Shown here: piece by piece, positions 8,156 to 17,105 of the stretch
How the letters are laid out: each line of letters starts with the position of its first letter
Position numbering within the stretch: the first letter of the stretch is position 1
NCBI GenBank assembly: GCA_052139675.1
Contig: JBKQWE010000053.1
Span: forward strand, 1-64,000
Length of the DNA: 64,000 nt
Source: JBEKCB01 sp052139675
GTDB taxonomy: Bacteria; Planctomycetota; Brocadiia; CAIUPP01
Direction of reading: 5' to 3'
Notes under the pieces: model-generated
Database searches by the model: none
What the model was told of the DNA's origin: nothing
Seen by the model: the letters and a program-made list of their open reading frames with translations, nothing else
Position numbers and translations under genes: made by a program

Positions 8156-8821
8156 CTAAAGGGGCGCGCCGACCCCTTCGGCGATGGCGCGGAGGGCGTC
8201 GTCGGCAATGGCGGAGACCAGGCTCGTTTCGGAGCGCGACATGGATGAGACGCCGATGACGGCGCTCCAGATCGTCTCGCCCGTGGCCGGGTCGAGGCCG
8301 CGCAGTTCCAGGCGCACCGTCGTCTTGGGCATGAAGAGCAGCCAGGACCTTTCGAACGCGGCGACCTTGCCGCGCACGACCAGGTTTGCGCCGAGCTTGC
8401 GGCCCAGTTCGCCGGCGCGCCGGTCGTCCAGGACGGCGAATTCCGCTTCGGTGAGTTTCTGGTCGAGCATCAGGTTGCGGATCGCCGTATCGTCAACGCT
8501 GCGGAACCGGCCGCTCGCGCCGACCGCCCGCGAAATGGCGCGCGCGAACATCGCCCCGCTGCCCTGCGCGCCCGTGCGTCCGTAGACGGCGTACTCCTCG
8601 TTCGTCTTTCTCGCGCCCGAATCGTCCAGCGGAAGGACCATGACCACCCATTCCGCCGGTTGCGCCAGTGGCTCAACCTGCCGATCCACCTGGACCTGAG
8701 TGGTCCCGCCGCAGCCGGCAAGGGCCGCCAGGAGACAGAGAATCCCCGCGCAGCGCGAAGCGGCGCGCGCCGCTCCGGCCCAGTCCGCCTCGCTTCTCAT
8801 TCGTCCATGTGCGGTCGGCAT
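8156..8821 (-). CDS. Lipoprotein of the CsgG/LpoB-like type
   Basis: The 221-residue product has a lipoprotein signal (GILCLLAALAGCGG). A soluble domain follows with VVMVLPLDD, a GSGAMFARAISRAVGASGRFRSVD segment and LGANLVVRGKVAAFERS. That pattern is seen in CsgG-, LpoB- and GNA1162-like periplasmic lipoproteins, which form assembly platforms or activate envelope enzymes. It begins eight bases after the phosphatase gene ends, so the two are probably cotranscribed. A second ATG at 8800 is possible; neither has a strong ribosome site. Confidence 0.7.
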   Translation of the reverse strand: MPTAHGRMRSEADWAGAARAASRCAGILCLLAALAGCGGTTQVQVDRQVEPLAQPAEWVVMVLPLDDSGARKTNEEYAVYGRTGAQGSGAMFARAISRAVGASGRFRSVDDTAIRNLMLDQKLTEAEFAVLDDRRAGELGRKLGANLVVRGKVAAFERSWLLFMPKTTVRLELRGLDPATGETIWSAVIGVSSMSRSETSLVSAIADDALRAIAEGVGAPL

Positions 8822-8828
8822 CCGGCGT

Positions 8829-10106
8829 TCACGTGTGTTTGATCGTGACCAGCGTTAAGTCATCGGACTGCGGCTCGCGGCCGGCGAAAGTCTGCACGGC
8901 CGTCAGGATGCTATCGGTCAGAGCTTCGGGCCGGCCGCGATGGCCCTGCAGCACCTCCCGGAGGCGTTTTTCGTGGAAGAGCTCGCCGTGGGTGTTCTTC
9001 GCCTCGGTGATGCCATCGGTGTAGAGGACGAAGGCGTCGCCGGGCTCCGCCTCGATGCCCACGTCCTCGAAGGTCGAGCCGCTCTCGATGCCCAGCGGCA
9101 GCCCATGGCCGGCCTCGACGACGGTGACCTCGCCGGTGGATTCGCGGAGCCGGAACGGCATCGGGTGCCCCGCCGAGCAGAAGGTGATCCGGCCGCTTCG
9201 GTTGTCGAAGACGCATGCCAGCGCGGTCACGAACGTGAGATCGGTCCACTCGGAGGCGAGCAGGTCGTTGACGAACGCAAGGATGCCGCCGGCGGTGCGG
9301 CGCACCTGGCTGACCACGCGGCAGTACGCCATGACGCGGGCCATGTAGAGCGCGGCGGGCACGCCTTTGCCGCAGACATCGCCGATCACCACGCAGGTCC
9401 GGTCGTCCGCCACGGGGATCGCGTCGAAGAAGTCGCCGGCGATCCAGCGCGCGGGGAGATTGCGCGCGGCGAATTCCCACCGTTCCCGGCTCGGCAGTTG
9501 TGCGGGCAGGACCTGCTCCTGGATCTCGCGCGCCACGCGCAGGTCCGCCTCATGGTGCTCCGCCTCGAGGATCTTCGCGCGCATCCAGGACTTCTCGATC
9601 GCGATCACGATGAAGTTCGCCAGCGTCGAGAGGAGCAGTTCGTCCGACTGCGTGAAAATGCCCGCGTCGTTGCGGTTGTTGACGTTCAGCACGCCGAGCA
9701 CGCGCTTCTGGTAGATCAGCGGCACCGAGAGCAGCGACTTGGTGCTGTAGCGCTGCAGGCTCTTGCGCTGGAAGAGCGGGTGCGTCTCGACGTTCTCGAT
9801 CAGCAGCGGCTTGCCGTTCTGCGCGACCCAGCCGCTGATCCCCTCGCCGATGCGCGCGCGCCAGCTCCGCACGATCTCCGGGTCCAGCCCGTACGAGGCG
9901 TGAATGCGCAGCACGTCCGTCCCCGGCTCGATGAGCACCAGCGAGCAATTGCCCACCTTCAGGAGGCGCGTCGTCAGCCGGACCAGCTCGTTCATCACCT
10001 TCTGGGCGTCTTCGAGCAGGCTGACGATATCGCTGACTTCTTTGAGGATCTTCTCGAGTGCGTAACTTTCAGCGCAGGGCGCATCGCGATGTTGCTCCCC
10101 GGTCAT
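8829..10106 (-). CDS. GAF-domain SpoIIE/RsbU-type protein phosphatase
   Basis: This 425-residue protein has a GAF sensor domain (about residues 20-175; ISGWVAQNGKPLLIENV, SLLSVPLIYQKRVLGVLNV) joined by a helix (EADLRVAREIQEQVLP) to a PP2C-like SpoIIE domain. Metal-site motifs are visible: AGDFFDA, VIGDVCGKGVPAALYMA, SAGHPMP and LYTDGITEA. Such proteins dephosphorylate anti-anti-sigma factors in partner-switching stress cascades, but no partner genes lie nearby. The ATG at 10106 has GGAGGAG at better spacing than the ATG at 10109. It is probably cotranscribed with the lipoprotein gene downstream. Confidence 0.9.
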   Translation of the reverse strand: MTGEQHRDAPCAESYALEKILKEVSDIVSLLEDAQKVMNELVRLTTRLLKVGNCSLVLIEPGTDVLRIHASYGLDPEIVRSWRARIGEGISGWVAQNGKPLLIENVETHPLFQRKSLQRYSTKSLLSVPLIYQKRVLGVLNVNNRNDAGIFTQSDELLLSTLANFIVIAIEKSWMRAKILEAEHHEADLRVAREIQEQVLPAQLPSRERWEFAARNLPARWIAGDFFDAIPVADDRTCVVIGDVCGKGVPAALYMARVMAYCRVVSQVRRTAGGILAFVNDLLASEWTDLTFVTALACVFDNRSGRITFCSAGHPMPFRLRESTGEVTVVEAGHGLPLGIESGSTFEDVGIEAEPGDAFVLYTDGITEAKNTHGELFHEKRLREVLQGHRGRPEALTDSILTAVQTFAGREPQSDDLTLVTIKHT

Positions 10107-10300
10107 CATCTCCTCCGTCTGTCAGCGGCGCCGGTTCCCGGCCTCTGGAGTGCCGTCTGCAACGTAACACGGTCGTCGCTGAGTGTCAATATTCCCGCCA
10201 TCCGGGCGCGGGCAGGGCGGCTCTTAGGTATCATCGGCGTTTTCGACGCTTGGTTAAGTCATCTTGACGCTGGAGCCGCGCGTCGGTATGCTCCGTCCCC

Positions 10301-11413
10301 ATGGGAAAGTCCGCGCCGGAGAACGCCTCCTTGAAACCCAAGCGCCGCCCGTTCGACGCCGCTCAGGCCGGCCCTGAGCATTCGTCCAAGCGCCGCAAGC
10401 GGCCGCGCCGCGCCCTCCGCAAGCCGCCCGACAAGCTGATCGTGCCGCAGGAGGCGGAGCTCTTCCACGTCTACCCCGACCAGGCCCGGATGCGCCTCGA
10501 CCAGTTTCTGAAGATGCGCCTGCACTGGCGCTCGAGGACGAAGGTGCAGGAATTGATCGCCGAGCGCCAGATCACCGCCGGCGGAGTCCGCCTCGATTGC
10601 TCGTACCGCGTCAAGCTCGGCGAGGAAATCCGCCTGCCGCTCCCGCCGCCGCCGGAGGCCGCGTACCGCATCGCCGAGATCCCGCTGGAGATCCTCTACG
10701 AGGACGACCTGCTCATTATCCTCAACAAGCCGCCGCACCTGGTCGTCCATCCGGCCGGCCGCCACCGCTACGACACGCTCATCAACGCGCTCCACCTGCG
10801 TTACCGGGACCTGCACGACCCGGAGAAGGACATCATCCCGCGGCTGGCGCACCGCATAGACCGCGAGACGAGCGGCGTGCTCATCGCCTACAAGATGCGC
10901 CGGCACGACCGCGCCTCGCCGCTGGTCTTCGAGCGGACGAAGGTCGTCAAGGAGTACCTCACGATCGCCGAGGGCGCCCTGGAGCAGGACTCCGGCGTGA
11001 TTGACCTGCCCATCGGGCGGCAGCCGGACACGCCGCGCGACCAGGCGCAGGTCACCGTGCATCCCGGCGGCCAGACCAGCCGCACCGGCTACCAGGTGCT
11101 CGAGCGCTTCCGCGGCTTCACCTTCCTGCGCTGCCGCCTGTTCACCGGCCGCATGCACCAGATCCGCGTGCACCTGCAGGCCATCGGCCACCCGGTCCTC
11201 TGCGACAAGCGCTACGGCCTGCGCGCCGAACTGCGGCGCTCCGAACTCGGGCCGATACCGCCGGGCGAGGAGGACCGCCTGCTGCTGAGCCGCCAGGCGC
11301 TCCACGCCCATCGAATCCGCTTCAACCACCCGGTCACCGGCAGCCCGGTGGCGATCGAAGCGCCGCTCCCGCCGGACCTGCAATGCCTGTTGGAGGCTTT
11401 GCGCGCAACGTGA
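10301..11413 (+). CDS. RluA/RluD-family pseudouridine synthase
   Basis: The protein has 370 residues. A basic N-terminal extension rich in Lys/Arg (about 45 residues) precedes an S4 RNA-binding domain (MRLDQFLKMRLHWRSRTKVQELI). The catalytic domain has LIILNKPPHLVVHPAG, the catalytic-Asp motif HRIDRETSGVLI and FTGRMHQIRVHLQAIGHPVLCD. It should isomerise uridines in ribosomal or transfer RNA; which site cannot be told. Its stop overlaps the GTG start of the next gene (GTGA). Confidence 0.92.
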   Translation: MGKSAPENASLKPKRRPFDAAQAGPEHSSKRRKRPRRALRKPPDKLIVPQEAELFHVYPDQARMRLDQFLKMRLHWRSRTKVQELIAERQITAGGVRLDCSYRVKLGEEIRLPLPPPPEAAYRIAEIPLEILYEDDLLIILNKPPHLVVHPAGRHRYDTLINALHLRYRDLHDPEKDIIPRLAHRIDRETSGVLIAYKMRRHDRASPLVFERTKVVKEYLTIAEGALEQDSGVIDLPIGRQPDTPRDQAQVTVHPGGQTSRTGYQVLERFRGFTFLRCRLFTGRMHQIRVHLQAIGHPVLCDKRYGLRAELRRSELGPIPPGEEDRLLLSRQALHAHRIRFNHPVTGSPVAIEAPLPPDLQCLLEALRAT

Positions 11414-12864
11414 ACCGCTCCATCGTGGACAAGATCGCCGCCTACGTCGCCGCCCGGGGCGCGGACGGCGTTGAGGCCCAGGAACTGGCGGGCGTCTTTC
11501 TCGCACCCATGTCGGCGCCGCCGCTGCTCTGCGCGCGCCTGATCGGCAACGTGCTCTCCGGCGACCCGCGCCTGGTCCTCGGCCCCGATGGAAGGTGGCG
11601 CGCGAACCGCTCCGGACCTGCGGCGGCCGCCGGTTCGGACTACACGGTGATCGAGGCGACCGAGGTCGCCGCCGGCGCGCGGCATTATTTCATCGCCTGG
11701 GCCGCCTTGCGCGTGGACGCGGCCGGCCGCGCGGGACAGACAATCAGCTCGGCCATCCGGCCGGACGACCCGTGGCCGCCGGACCTGGTTCTTCCGCCGC
11801 AGATCAGGAAGGCGGTGCTCACCGGGCCGCCGCTGCCGGCGGCGGTGCAGCAGGCCGCCGACTTCGCGCGCGGTTCCGTCGTGGTCGCGTACCGCATCGG
11901 CGGATTTCAGTCCGCCGTGGCGCGCGCGATCGCAGAGCCGGGCGAGACGCCGCAGCCGCTGTCGCTCGAGCGGCTGGGGAAACGCGCGCCGGGGCTGAAG
12001 ACGGATTCGCGCGAGGCGCTCGCCGCGCGGCTGGGCCTGCCCGCGCGCGAGGTCGCCGGCGCCGCCGCCACGGCCCGCGCGACGGCGGAGATGCTTGCGG
12101 CCATGCTGGCCCGCAAGGAGAGTTTCGGTCTCGGCGAGCCGGAGGGCTGGACGGAGCTCCAGCACCCGAAGAAGATCGAGGCGGACTTCTCCGGCTTCGA
12201 GTTCGACCGCGGCTTCATCGCCGGGCTGCCGGAGTCTCCGGGCATCTACATCATGCGCGACGCGAACGGCACGGCGCTCTACGTCGGGAAAGCCTCGAAC
12301 CTCCGCGCGCGCGTGCAGCGCTACTTCCGCCCGCGGATCGGGCGCGACGAGAAAACCGAGCGCATCCTCGAGGCGCTCTCGCGCGTCGAGATCGAGGAGA
12401 CCGGCTCCGAGCTGGCCGCGCTGCTCGCGGAACAGCGCGCGATCCGCGCGCTCCAGCCGGCGATCAATATCCAGTTCGACGTGCATGACCGGCCGGAAGC
12501 GTCGAAAGGGCCTGCGCGCCGTGTCCTGCTGATGCTGTCCGCGCCGGACGCCGCGGAGGTGGAGATCTTCCTGCTCGACGGCAACCGCGCGATGCGCCGG
12601 GTGAAGCTCCCGCGCGAGGAGGCGCTTGCGCGGGTCCGGCCGCTGCTCATGGAATTCTTCTTTGGACCGAAAAAGCCGGCGGGCCAGCCGGAGGCCGAGT
12701 CGGAGCGCGAGGAATTGCAGATCGCGCGGAGCTGGCTCGACCGCAACGCCGACCGGGTCAACGCGCTGGACGTGGACCTGGCCGGCGGCCTGGAGGGCAC
12801 GCTGGCGCTGCTGGCCCGATACCTCCACGAACCGCCCGATTCCGGGAAAGTGTTCCACGTGTAA
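11410..12864 (+). CDS. GIY-YIG nuclease with N-terminal decayed DEDDh exonuclease domain
   Basis: About 484 residues from the GTG at 11410, which overlaps the previous stop; an ATG at 11383 lacks a ribosome site. Residues 1-70 look like a winged-helix module. Residues 78-236 follow the order of DnaQ-type exonucleases (YTVIEATE, RPDD, LTGPPLP, VVAYRIGGFQ, ATARATAEML), but the acidic and His catalytic positions look replaced. From about 275 comes a UvrC/Cho-like GIY-YIG domain with intact PGIYIMRD, LYVGKASNLRARV and SELAALLAEQ motifs, then a C-terminal helical part. Known relatives are DnaQ-UvrC fusions that cut damaged DNA. Here only the GIY-YIG half looks competent. Confidence 0.82.
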   Translation: MNRSIVDKIAAYVAARGADGVEAQELAGVFLAPMSAPPLLCARLIGNVLSGDPRLVLGPDGRWRANRSGPAAAAGSDYTVIEATEVAAGARHYFIAWAALRVDAAGRAGQTISSAIRPDDPWPPDLVLPPQIRKAVLTGPPLPAAVQQAADFARGSVVVAYRIGGFQSAVARAIAEPGETPQPLSLERLGKRAPGLKTDSREALAARLGLPAREVAGAAATARATAEMLAAMLARKESFGLGEPEGWTELQHPKKIEADFSGFEFDRGFIAGLPESPGIYIMRDANGTALYVGKASNLRARVQRYFRPRIGRDEKTERILEALSRVEIEETGSELAALLAEQRAIRALQPAINIQFDVHDRPEASKGPARRVLLMLSAPDAAEVEIFLLDGNRAMRRVKLPREEALARVRPLLMEFFFGPKKPAGQPEAESEREELQIARSWLDRNADRVNALDVDLAGGLEGTLALLARYLHEPPDSGKVFHV

Positions 12865-12896
12865 CCGCCGGTCCGGAAACTCCTTAGCGCATTGAC

Positions 12897-12944
12897 TTGA
12901 CACGGCGCAACTGAACGTGTAATATTGGTTAGTTAGCAAACGAA
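12897..12944 (+). promoter_or_regulatory. Promoter and probable MarR operator of the efflux operon
   Basis: TTGACA (12897-12902), exactly 17 bases, TAATAT (12920-12925). Immediately downstream, TTAGTTAGCAAACGAA (12929-12944) is an imperfect 16-bp dyad with 12 self-complementary positions, and it resembles operators of MarR proteins. Binding there would block transcription of the marR-like gene and the efflux genes behind it. The assignment to this regulator is inference. Confidence 0.75.
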
Positions 12945-12993
12945 GTATCAGGCCAGCGGCGCCAAGCCAGAGGAATCAGAGGATGGAGTTGCC

Positions 12994-13506
12994 ATGGGTG
13001 CGATAAAAATGCAGCCCGCGGAGCATGCCCATCGGTCCTTGCTGCGCGCCTTCGGGTCGCTGAAGAAGGCGATGGAGCCGTATTTCGCCCGTTTCGGCAT
13101 CAGCCGGCCGCAGTGGGCGGTGCTGATCGTGCTGCACCGGTCCGAGCAGGAAGGCGCCGCCGGCGGGATGCGGCTGCGCGACCTGGGCGAGCGGCTCTTT
13201 ATCCAGCCGCCCAGCGTCACCGGCGTGGTGGACCGCCTCGAGCGCGAAGGCCTGGTCGCGCGGAGCAAAGAGGAGGAGGATTTGCGCGTGCGGCGCGTCC
13301 GGCTGACGGATGAAGGCCGCGCGGTGATCGAGCGCGTGCTGGCCGTGCACGCCGGCGAGATCCAGGCGCTCATGCGAGGCCTGACCGTGCGGCAGCAGGC
13401 CACGCTCGCTCGACTGCTGGATCAACTGGATGACCATCTGAAAGCTTATAACGCCGACGCCGGCGGCGCGCGCCGCCTGCAAGGCGTCCAAACTTTGGAG
13501 CGATAG
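12994..13506 (+). CDS. MarR-family transcriptional regulator
   Basis: This 170-residue protein has the MarR winged-helix plan. Helices form the dimer interface (HRSLLRAFGSLKKAMEPYF), then ISRPQWAVLIVLHRS, LRDLGERLFIQPPSVTGVVDRLEREGLVARS as the recognition region, and RVRRVRLTDEG as the wing. It is first in a five-gene operon with a MacA-like adaptor, MacB-like ATPase and permease and a TolC-like channel, so it probably senses a toxic compound and represses its own export system. The adaptor ATG follows eight bases after its stop. Confidence 0.92.
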   Translation: MGAIKMQPAEHAHRSLLRAFGSLKKAMEPYFARFGISRPQWAVLIVLHRSEQEGAAGGMRLRDLGERLFIQPPSVTGVVDRLEREGLVARSKEEEDLRVRRVRLTDEGRAVIERVLAVHAGEIQALMRGLTVRQQATLARLLDQLDDHLKAYNADAGGARRLQGVQTLER

Positions 13507-13514
13507 GTGAACCC

Positions 13515-14906
13515 ATGGGAAAAGCCATCGTGATCGTCCTGATCGTCATCCTGGTCGGCGGCGCCGGAGCCGGAGTGTACTGGTACACCCATCATGAGGC
13601 CGAGACCACCGTGAAATTCAGGCTCGCGGCGGTCGCGCGCGGCGACATCGTCTCGACGGTCTCTGCGACCGGGACGATCGAGCCGATCGAGGTGGTGGAC
13701 GTCGGCGCGCAGGTCGCCGGCGTCATCCTCTCCTTCGGCACGGACGCGAACGGCAAGCCGGTGGACTACGATTCGGTGGTGTCGGAGGGAACAATCCTCG
13801 CGAACATTGACCCCCGGATCTATCAAGCCGCCCTGGACTCGGCCCAGGCGACGCTGGACCAAGCCGAGGCGGCCGTGCCGAGAACGCAGGCGGACCTGGA
13901 GATGAAGAAGGCGGTGCTCGAACAGGCCACGAACGACTGGAACCGGGCGCAGGCGCTCTGGAACACCAAGACCGGCGCGCTCGCCGATACGACTTACGAC
14001 CAGTATAAGGCCACCTGGGAAACGGCCAAGGCCAACGTGGAGGAGGACATCGCCAACATCAAGGTGGCCGAAGCCACCGTGGCTCAGGACAAGGCCGCTC
14101 TGGACCAATGCAAGACCAACCTGGCCTACTGCACGATCAAATCGCCCGTCAAAGGCACCATCATTGACCGGCGCGTCAATATCGGCGAGACCGTGGTCAG
14201 CAGCTTGAGTTCGCCGAGCCTGTTCCTGATCGCCAAGGACCTCACGAAACTGGAGATCTGGGCGGCGGTGAACGAGGCGGACGTCGGCGGCATCTACCAG
14301 GGGCAACCGGTCAAGTTCACGGTGGACGCCTTTCCGAATCAGACCTTCGACGGGGCCGTGAACCGAGTGCGGCTGAACGCCACGATGACCTCGAACGTGG
14401 TGACCTACACCGTGGAGGTCACCACCGACAACAGCGCCGGCAAGCTGCTGCCTTATCTCACGGCCAACGCGTGGTTCGAGACGGGCCGGAAAGAAAAGAC
14501 GCTGATGATCCCCAACGCCGCGCTGCGCTGGACGCCGACGCCCGTGCAGAGAGGCCCGTTCGCCCGCGGCGCCGGCGCCGGAGCCGGCAAGGGCCGGGAG
14601 TCCGACGCTTCCGGGGCCGACGCGCAGGCGCAGACGGCGAAGGACGGGGCCGACAGCGGCCAGCAGGCCAAGGCCTCCGGTACGCGCCGGACGCGCGCCA
14701 GAGTCTGGGTGGTTGACGGCGAATACGTGAAGCCGATCTCGGTGAAGGTGGGCATGACCGACGGCCTCAACACGGAGGTCACCGGCGACGGGATCGAGGA
14801 AGGCCTCGAGGTCATCACCGGCGATATAACGCCGGGGGCCGTCCAGCAGGCTACGAACGCAAACACCAATCCGTTCACGCCGCAGTTGCCGGCGCGCAAG
14901 AGGTAG
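13515..14906 (+). CDS. MacA/HlyD-type periplasmic adaptor of an efflux pump
   Basis: The 463-residue protein has an N-terminal membrane anchor (AIVIVLIVILVGGAGAG). The lipoyl half-motif (VARGDIVSTVSATGTIEPIEVVDVGAQVAGVI) is followed by a long alpha-helical hairpin of coiled coil (about residues 95-200), the second lipoyl half (LAYCTIKSPVKGTIIDRRVNIG) and a beta-barrel domain. A low-complexity insertion of Gly, Ala, Lys and Gln (about residues 350-395) interrupts the membrane-proximal domain and is unusual. It would bridge the MacB-like transporter and the TolC-like channel encoded downstream. Confidence 0.92.
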   Translation: MGKAIVIVLIVILVGGAGAGVYWYTHHEAETTVKFRLAAVARGDIVSTVSATGTIEPIEVVDVGAQVAGVILSFGTDANGKPVDYDSVVSEGTILANIDPRIYQAALDSAQATLDQAEAAVPRTQADLEMKKAVLEQATNDWNRAQALWNTKTGALADTTYDQYKATWETAKANVEEDIANIKVAEATVAQDKAALDQCKTNLAYCTIKSPVKGTIIDRRVNIGETVVSSLSSPSLFLIAKDLTKLEIWAAVNEADVGGIYQGQPVKFTVDAFPNQTFDGAVNRVRLNATMTSNVVTYTVEVTTDNSAGKLLPYLTANAWFETGRKEKTLMIPNAALRWTPTPVQRGPFARGAGAGAGKGRESDASGADAQAQTAKDGADSGQQAKASGTRRTRARVWVVDGEYVKPISVKVGMTDGLNTEVTGDGIEEGLEVITGDITPGAVQQATNANTNPFTPQLPARKR

Positions 14907-14957
14907 TCCGCGCGGACCGTCGGCGGCCGGCGGGAGCGTCCAGCAAAGGATCGCACC

Positions 14958-15704
14958 ATGGAATTGCTCAGACTCCAGGACGTCTACAAGACCTATCACC
15001 TCGGCGAGATTGACCTGCCGGTGTTGAAGGGGATCACGCTGTCCATTGACCGCAGCGAGCTGGTCGCCCTCATGGGCGTCAGCGGCTCGGGGAAGAGCAC
15101 CTTGATGAACATCATCGGCTGCCTGGACCACCCCACCTCGGGCAAGTACTGGCTGGACGGCAACGAGATCTCCGAGGCCTCCGCCAATGAGCGCGCGGAC
15201 TTGCGCAACCGCATGATCGGCTTCGTCTTCCAGACTTTCAACCTGCTCTCGCGGACGAGCGCGCTGGAGAACGTGATGATGCCGATCGGCTACTCGGCCG
15301 ACTCCGGCACCGAATCGGAGCGGCGCCAGCGCGCGTCGGAGCTGCTCACGCGCGTGGGCCTCGGCGACCGCATGGACCATGAACCCTCGCAGCTCTCCGG
15401 CGGGCAGCAGCAGCGCGTGGCCATCGCGCGCGCGCTGATCAACCGCCCGCAGTTCCTCCTCGCCGACGAGCCGACCGGGAACCTGGACTCCAGGAGCAGC
15501 GTGGAGATCCTGCGCATGTTCGAAGAGTTGAACCGCGAACAGGGCATTACGATCCTGCTGGTGACGCACGATCCGGGCGTGGCGGAACACGCGAAGCGCA
15601 TTATCCGCATCCGCGATGGCGTCATCGGCAGCGACGGGGCCGCCTCCGCCGCGTCGGCCGCCGCCGGCGACGGCGCGGCGACGGGAACAGGAGGTTCCGC
15701 ATGA
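14958..15704 (+). CDS. MacB-type ABC transporter ATPase
   Basis: This 248-residue ATPase has Walker A GVSGSGKST, the Q-loop FVFQTFNLL, signature LSGGQQQRVAIARAL and Walker B FLLADEPTGNLD, with the H-loop at LVTHD. This is the LolD/MacB subfamily that pairs with FtsX-type permeases. A tail of Ala/Gly/Thr repeats closes the protein. Its stop overlaps the permease start (ATGA). In Escherichia coli MacB the two domains are one polypeptide; here they are separate. Confidence 0.93.
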   Translation: MELLRLQDVYKTYHLGEIDLPVLKGITLSIDRSELVALMGVSGSGKSTLMNIIGCLDHPTSGKYWLDGNEISEASANERADLRNRMIGFVFQTFNLLSRTSALENVMMPIGYSADSGTESERRQRASELLTRVGLGDRMDHEPSQLSGGQQQRVAIARALINRPQFLLADEPTGNLDSRSSVEILRMFEELNREQGITILLVTHDPGVAEHAKRIIRIRDGVIGSDGAASAASAAAGDGAATGTGGSA

Positions 15705-17077
15705 GGCATCAACATACCTTCCGGACGGCCACCAAGGCGCTGAGCCGCAATATCATGCGCGCGGCGCTCACGACGCTCGGCATCGTCATCGGCATCGCCG
15801 CGGTGATCACGATGGTCGAGATCGGCAAGGGCTCTTCGAGCTCCATGAAGAGAATCATCGAGAACATGGGCGCCAACACGCTGCTGGTGATGCCCGGCCA
15901 GCCCAACGTCGCCGGCATCCGGCAGGGCGCCGGCAGCTCGATGAACCTCACGCCCGGCGACTGCGACGCCATCGTCCGCGAGTGCCCCGCGATCACCGTC
16001 GCCGCGCCGATCGTCTGGGCCGGCGCGCAGATCATTTACGGCAACCAGAACTGGCAGCCGCAGCAGATGTACGGCACCACGCCCGAATTTCTCGACGTGC
16101 GCAACTGGTCCCACCTGGCCGAGGGCGAATGCTTCACCGACGCCGACGTCCGCAACGCCGCCGAGGTCTGCGTGGTCGGGCAGACGCTCGTGCACGAGCT
16201 CTTCCAGGACCAGTCGCCCGTGGGCAAGGAGATCCGCGTCGGTCCGGTCATGTTCAAAGTCGTCGGCGTCCTCTCGAAAAAGGGCGCCAATATGATGGGC
16301 TGGGACCAGGACGATATCCTGCTGGCGCCCTGGACTTCGATCAAGTTCCGCGTGACCGGCGCGAACGCCAGCCACGCCCCGACCGTGACGACCACGATCA
16401 CCACCACCAGCACGCTCGACCAGATCTACCCGACCTCGGCCGGCGTGGAGACCGACGCCCTGTACCCGGCGCCCTCGGCCTCGGAGGCGGCCGATACGCC
16501 CCTGTCCGTGCGCTTCATCAACCTGAGCCAGATCCTGGTCGCGGCCCAGAGCTCGGAGGCCATCCCGCAGGCGATCAGCCAGATCACCGACCTGCTTCGC
16601 GAGCGGCACCGCGTCAAGACGGACAACCCGGACGATTTCCGCATCCGCGACATGACCGAAATCACCAAGGCGCTGAGCTCCACGACCACGCTGATGGGCA
16701 CGCTGCTGTTGTGCGTGGCGCTGATATCGCTCGTCGTGGGCGGCGTGGGGATCATGAACATTATGCTCGTCTCCGTCACCGAGCGGACCCGAGAGATCGG
16801 CCTGCGCATGGCTGTCGGCGCCCGCCCGCGCGATATCCTCTGGCAGTTCCTCACCGAGGCGGTCCTGCTGTGCTTCAGCGGCGGCGTGGTCGGAATCGGG
16901 ATGGGATTGGGCAGTTCGTACATGGTGACCAAGCTCCTGCACTGGCCGACCGAACTCTCCGTCGCCGCGATTGTGGCGGCGGTCTTCGTCTCCTTCAGCG
17001 TCGGCGTCTCCTTCGGGTTCTACCCGGCGTGGAAGGCCTCGCGCCTCGACCCGATTGACGCGCTGCGCTATGAGTGA
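15701..17077 (+). CDS. MacB/FtsX-type ABC permease
   Basis: The 458-residue permease has one N-terminal membrane helix (MRAALTTLGIVIGIAAVITMVEIG). A large periplasmic MacB-like domain (about residues 45-310) follows, then three C-terminal helices that include VVGGVGIMNIMLVSVTERTR and the conserved IGLRMAVGAR. It works with the preceding ATPase and the adaptor to push substrates to the TolC-like channel by mechanotransmission. Confidence 0.93.
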   Translation: MRHQHTFRTATKALSRNIMRAALTTLGIVIGIAAVITMVEIGKGSSSSMKRIIENMGANTLLVMPGQPNVAGIRQGAGSSMNLTPGDCDAIVRECPAITVAAPIVWAGAQIIYGNQNWQPQQMYGTTPEFLDVRNWSHLAEGECFTDADVRNAAEVCVVGQTLVHELFQDQSPVGKEIRVGPVMFKVVGVLSKKGANMMGWDQDDILLAPWTSIKFRVTGANASHAPTVTTTITTTSTLDQIYPTSAGVETDALYPAPSASEAADTPLSVRFINLSQILVAAQSSEAIPQAISQITDLLRERHRVKTDNPDDFRIRDMTEITKALSSTTTLMGTLLLCVALISLVVGGVGIMNIMLVSVTERTREIGLRMAVGARPRDILWQFLTEAVLLCFSGGVVGIGMGLGSSYMVTKLLHWPTELSVAAIVAAVFVSFSVGVSFGFYPAWKASRLDPIDALRYE

Positions 17078-17105
17078 GCAACCTGGACTGAGAGGAATGG
17101 GAGTC

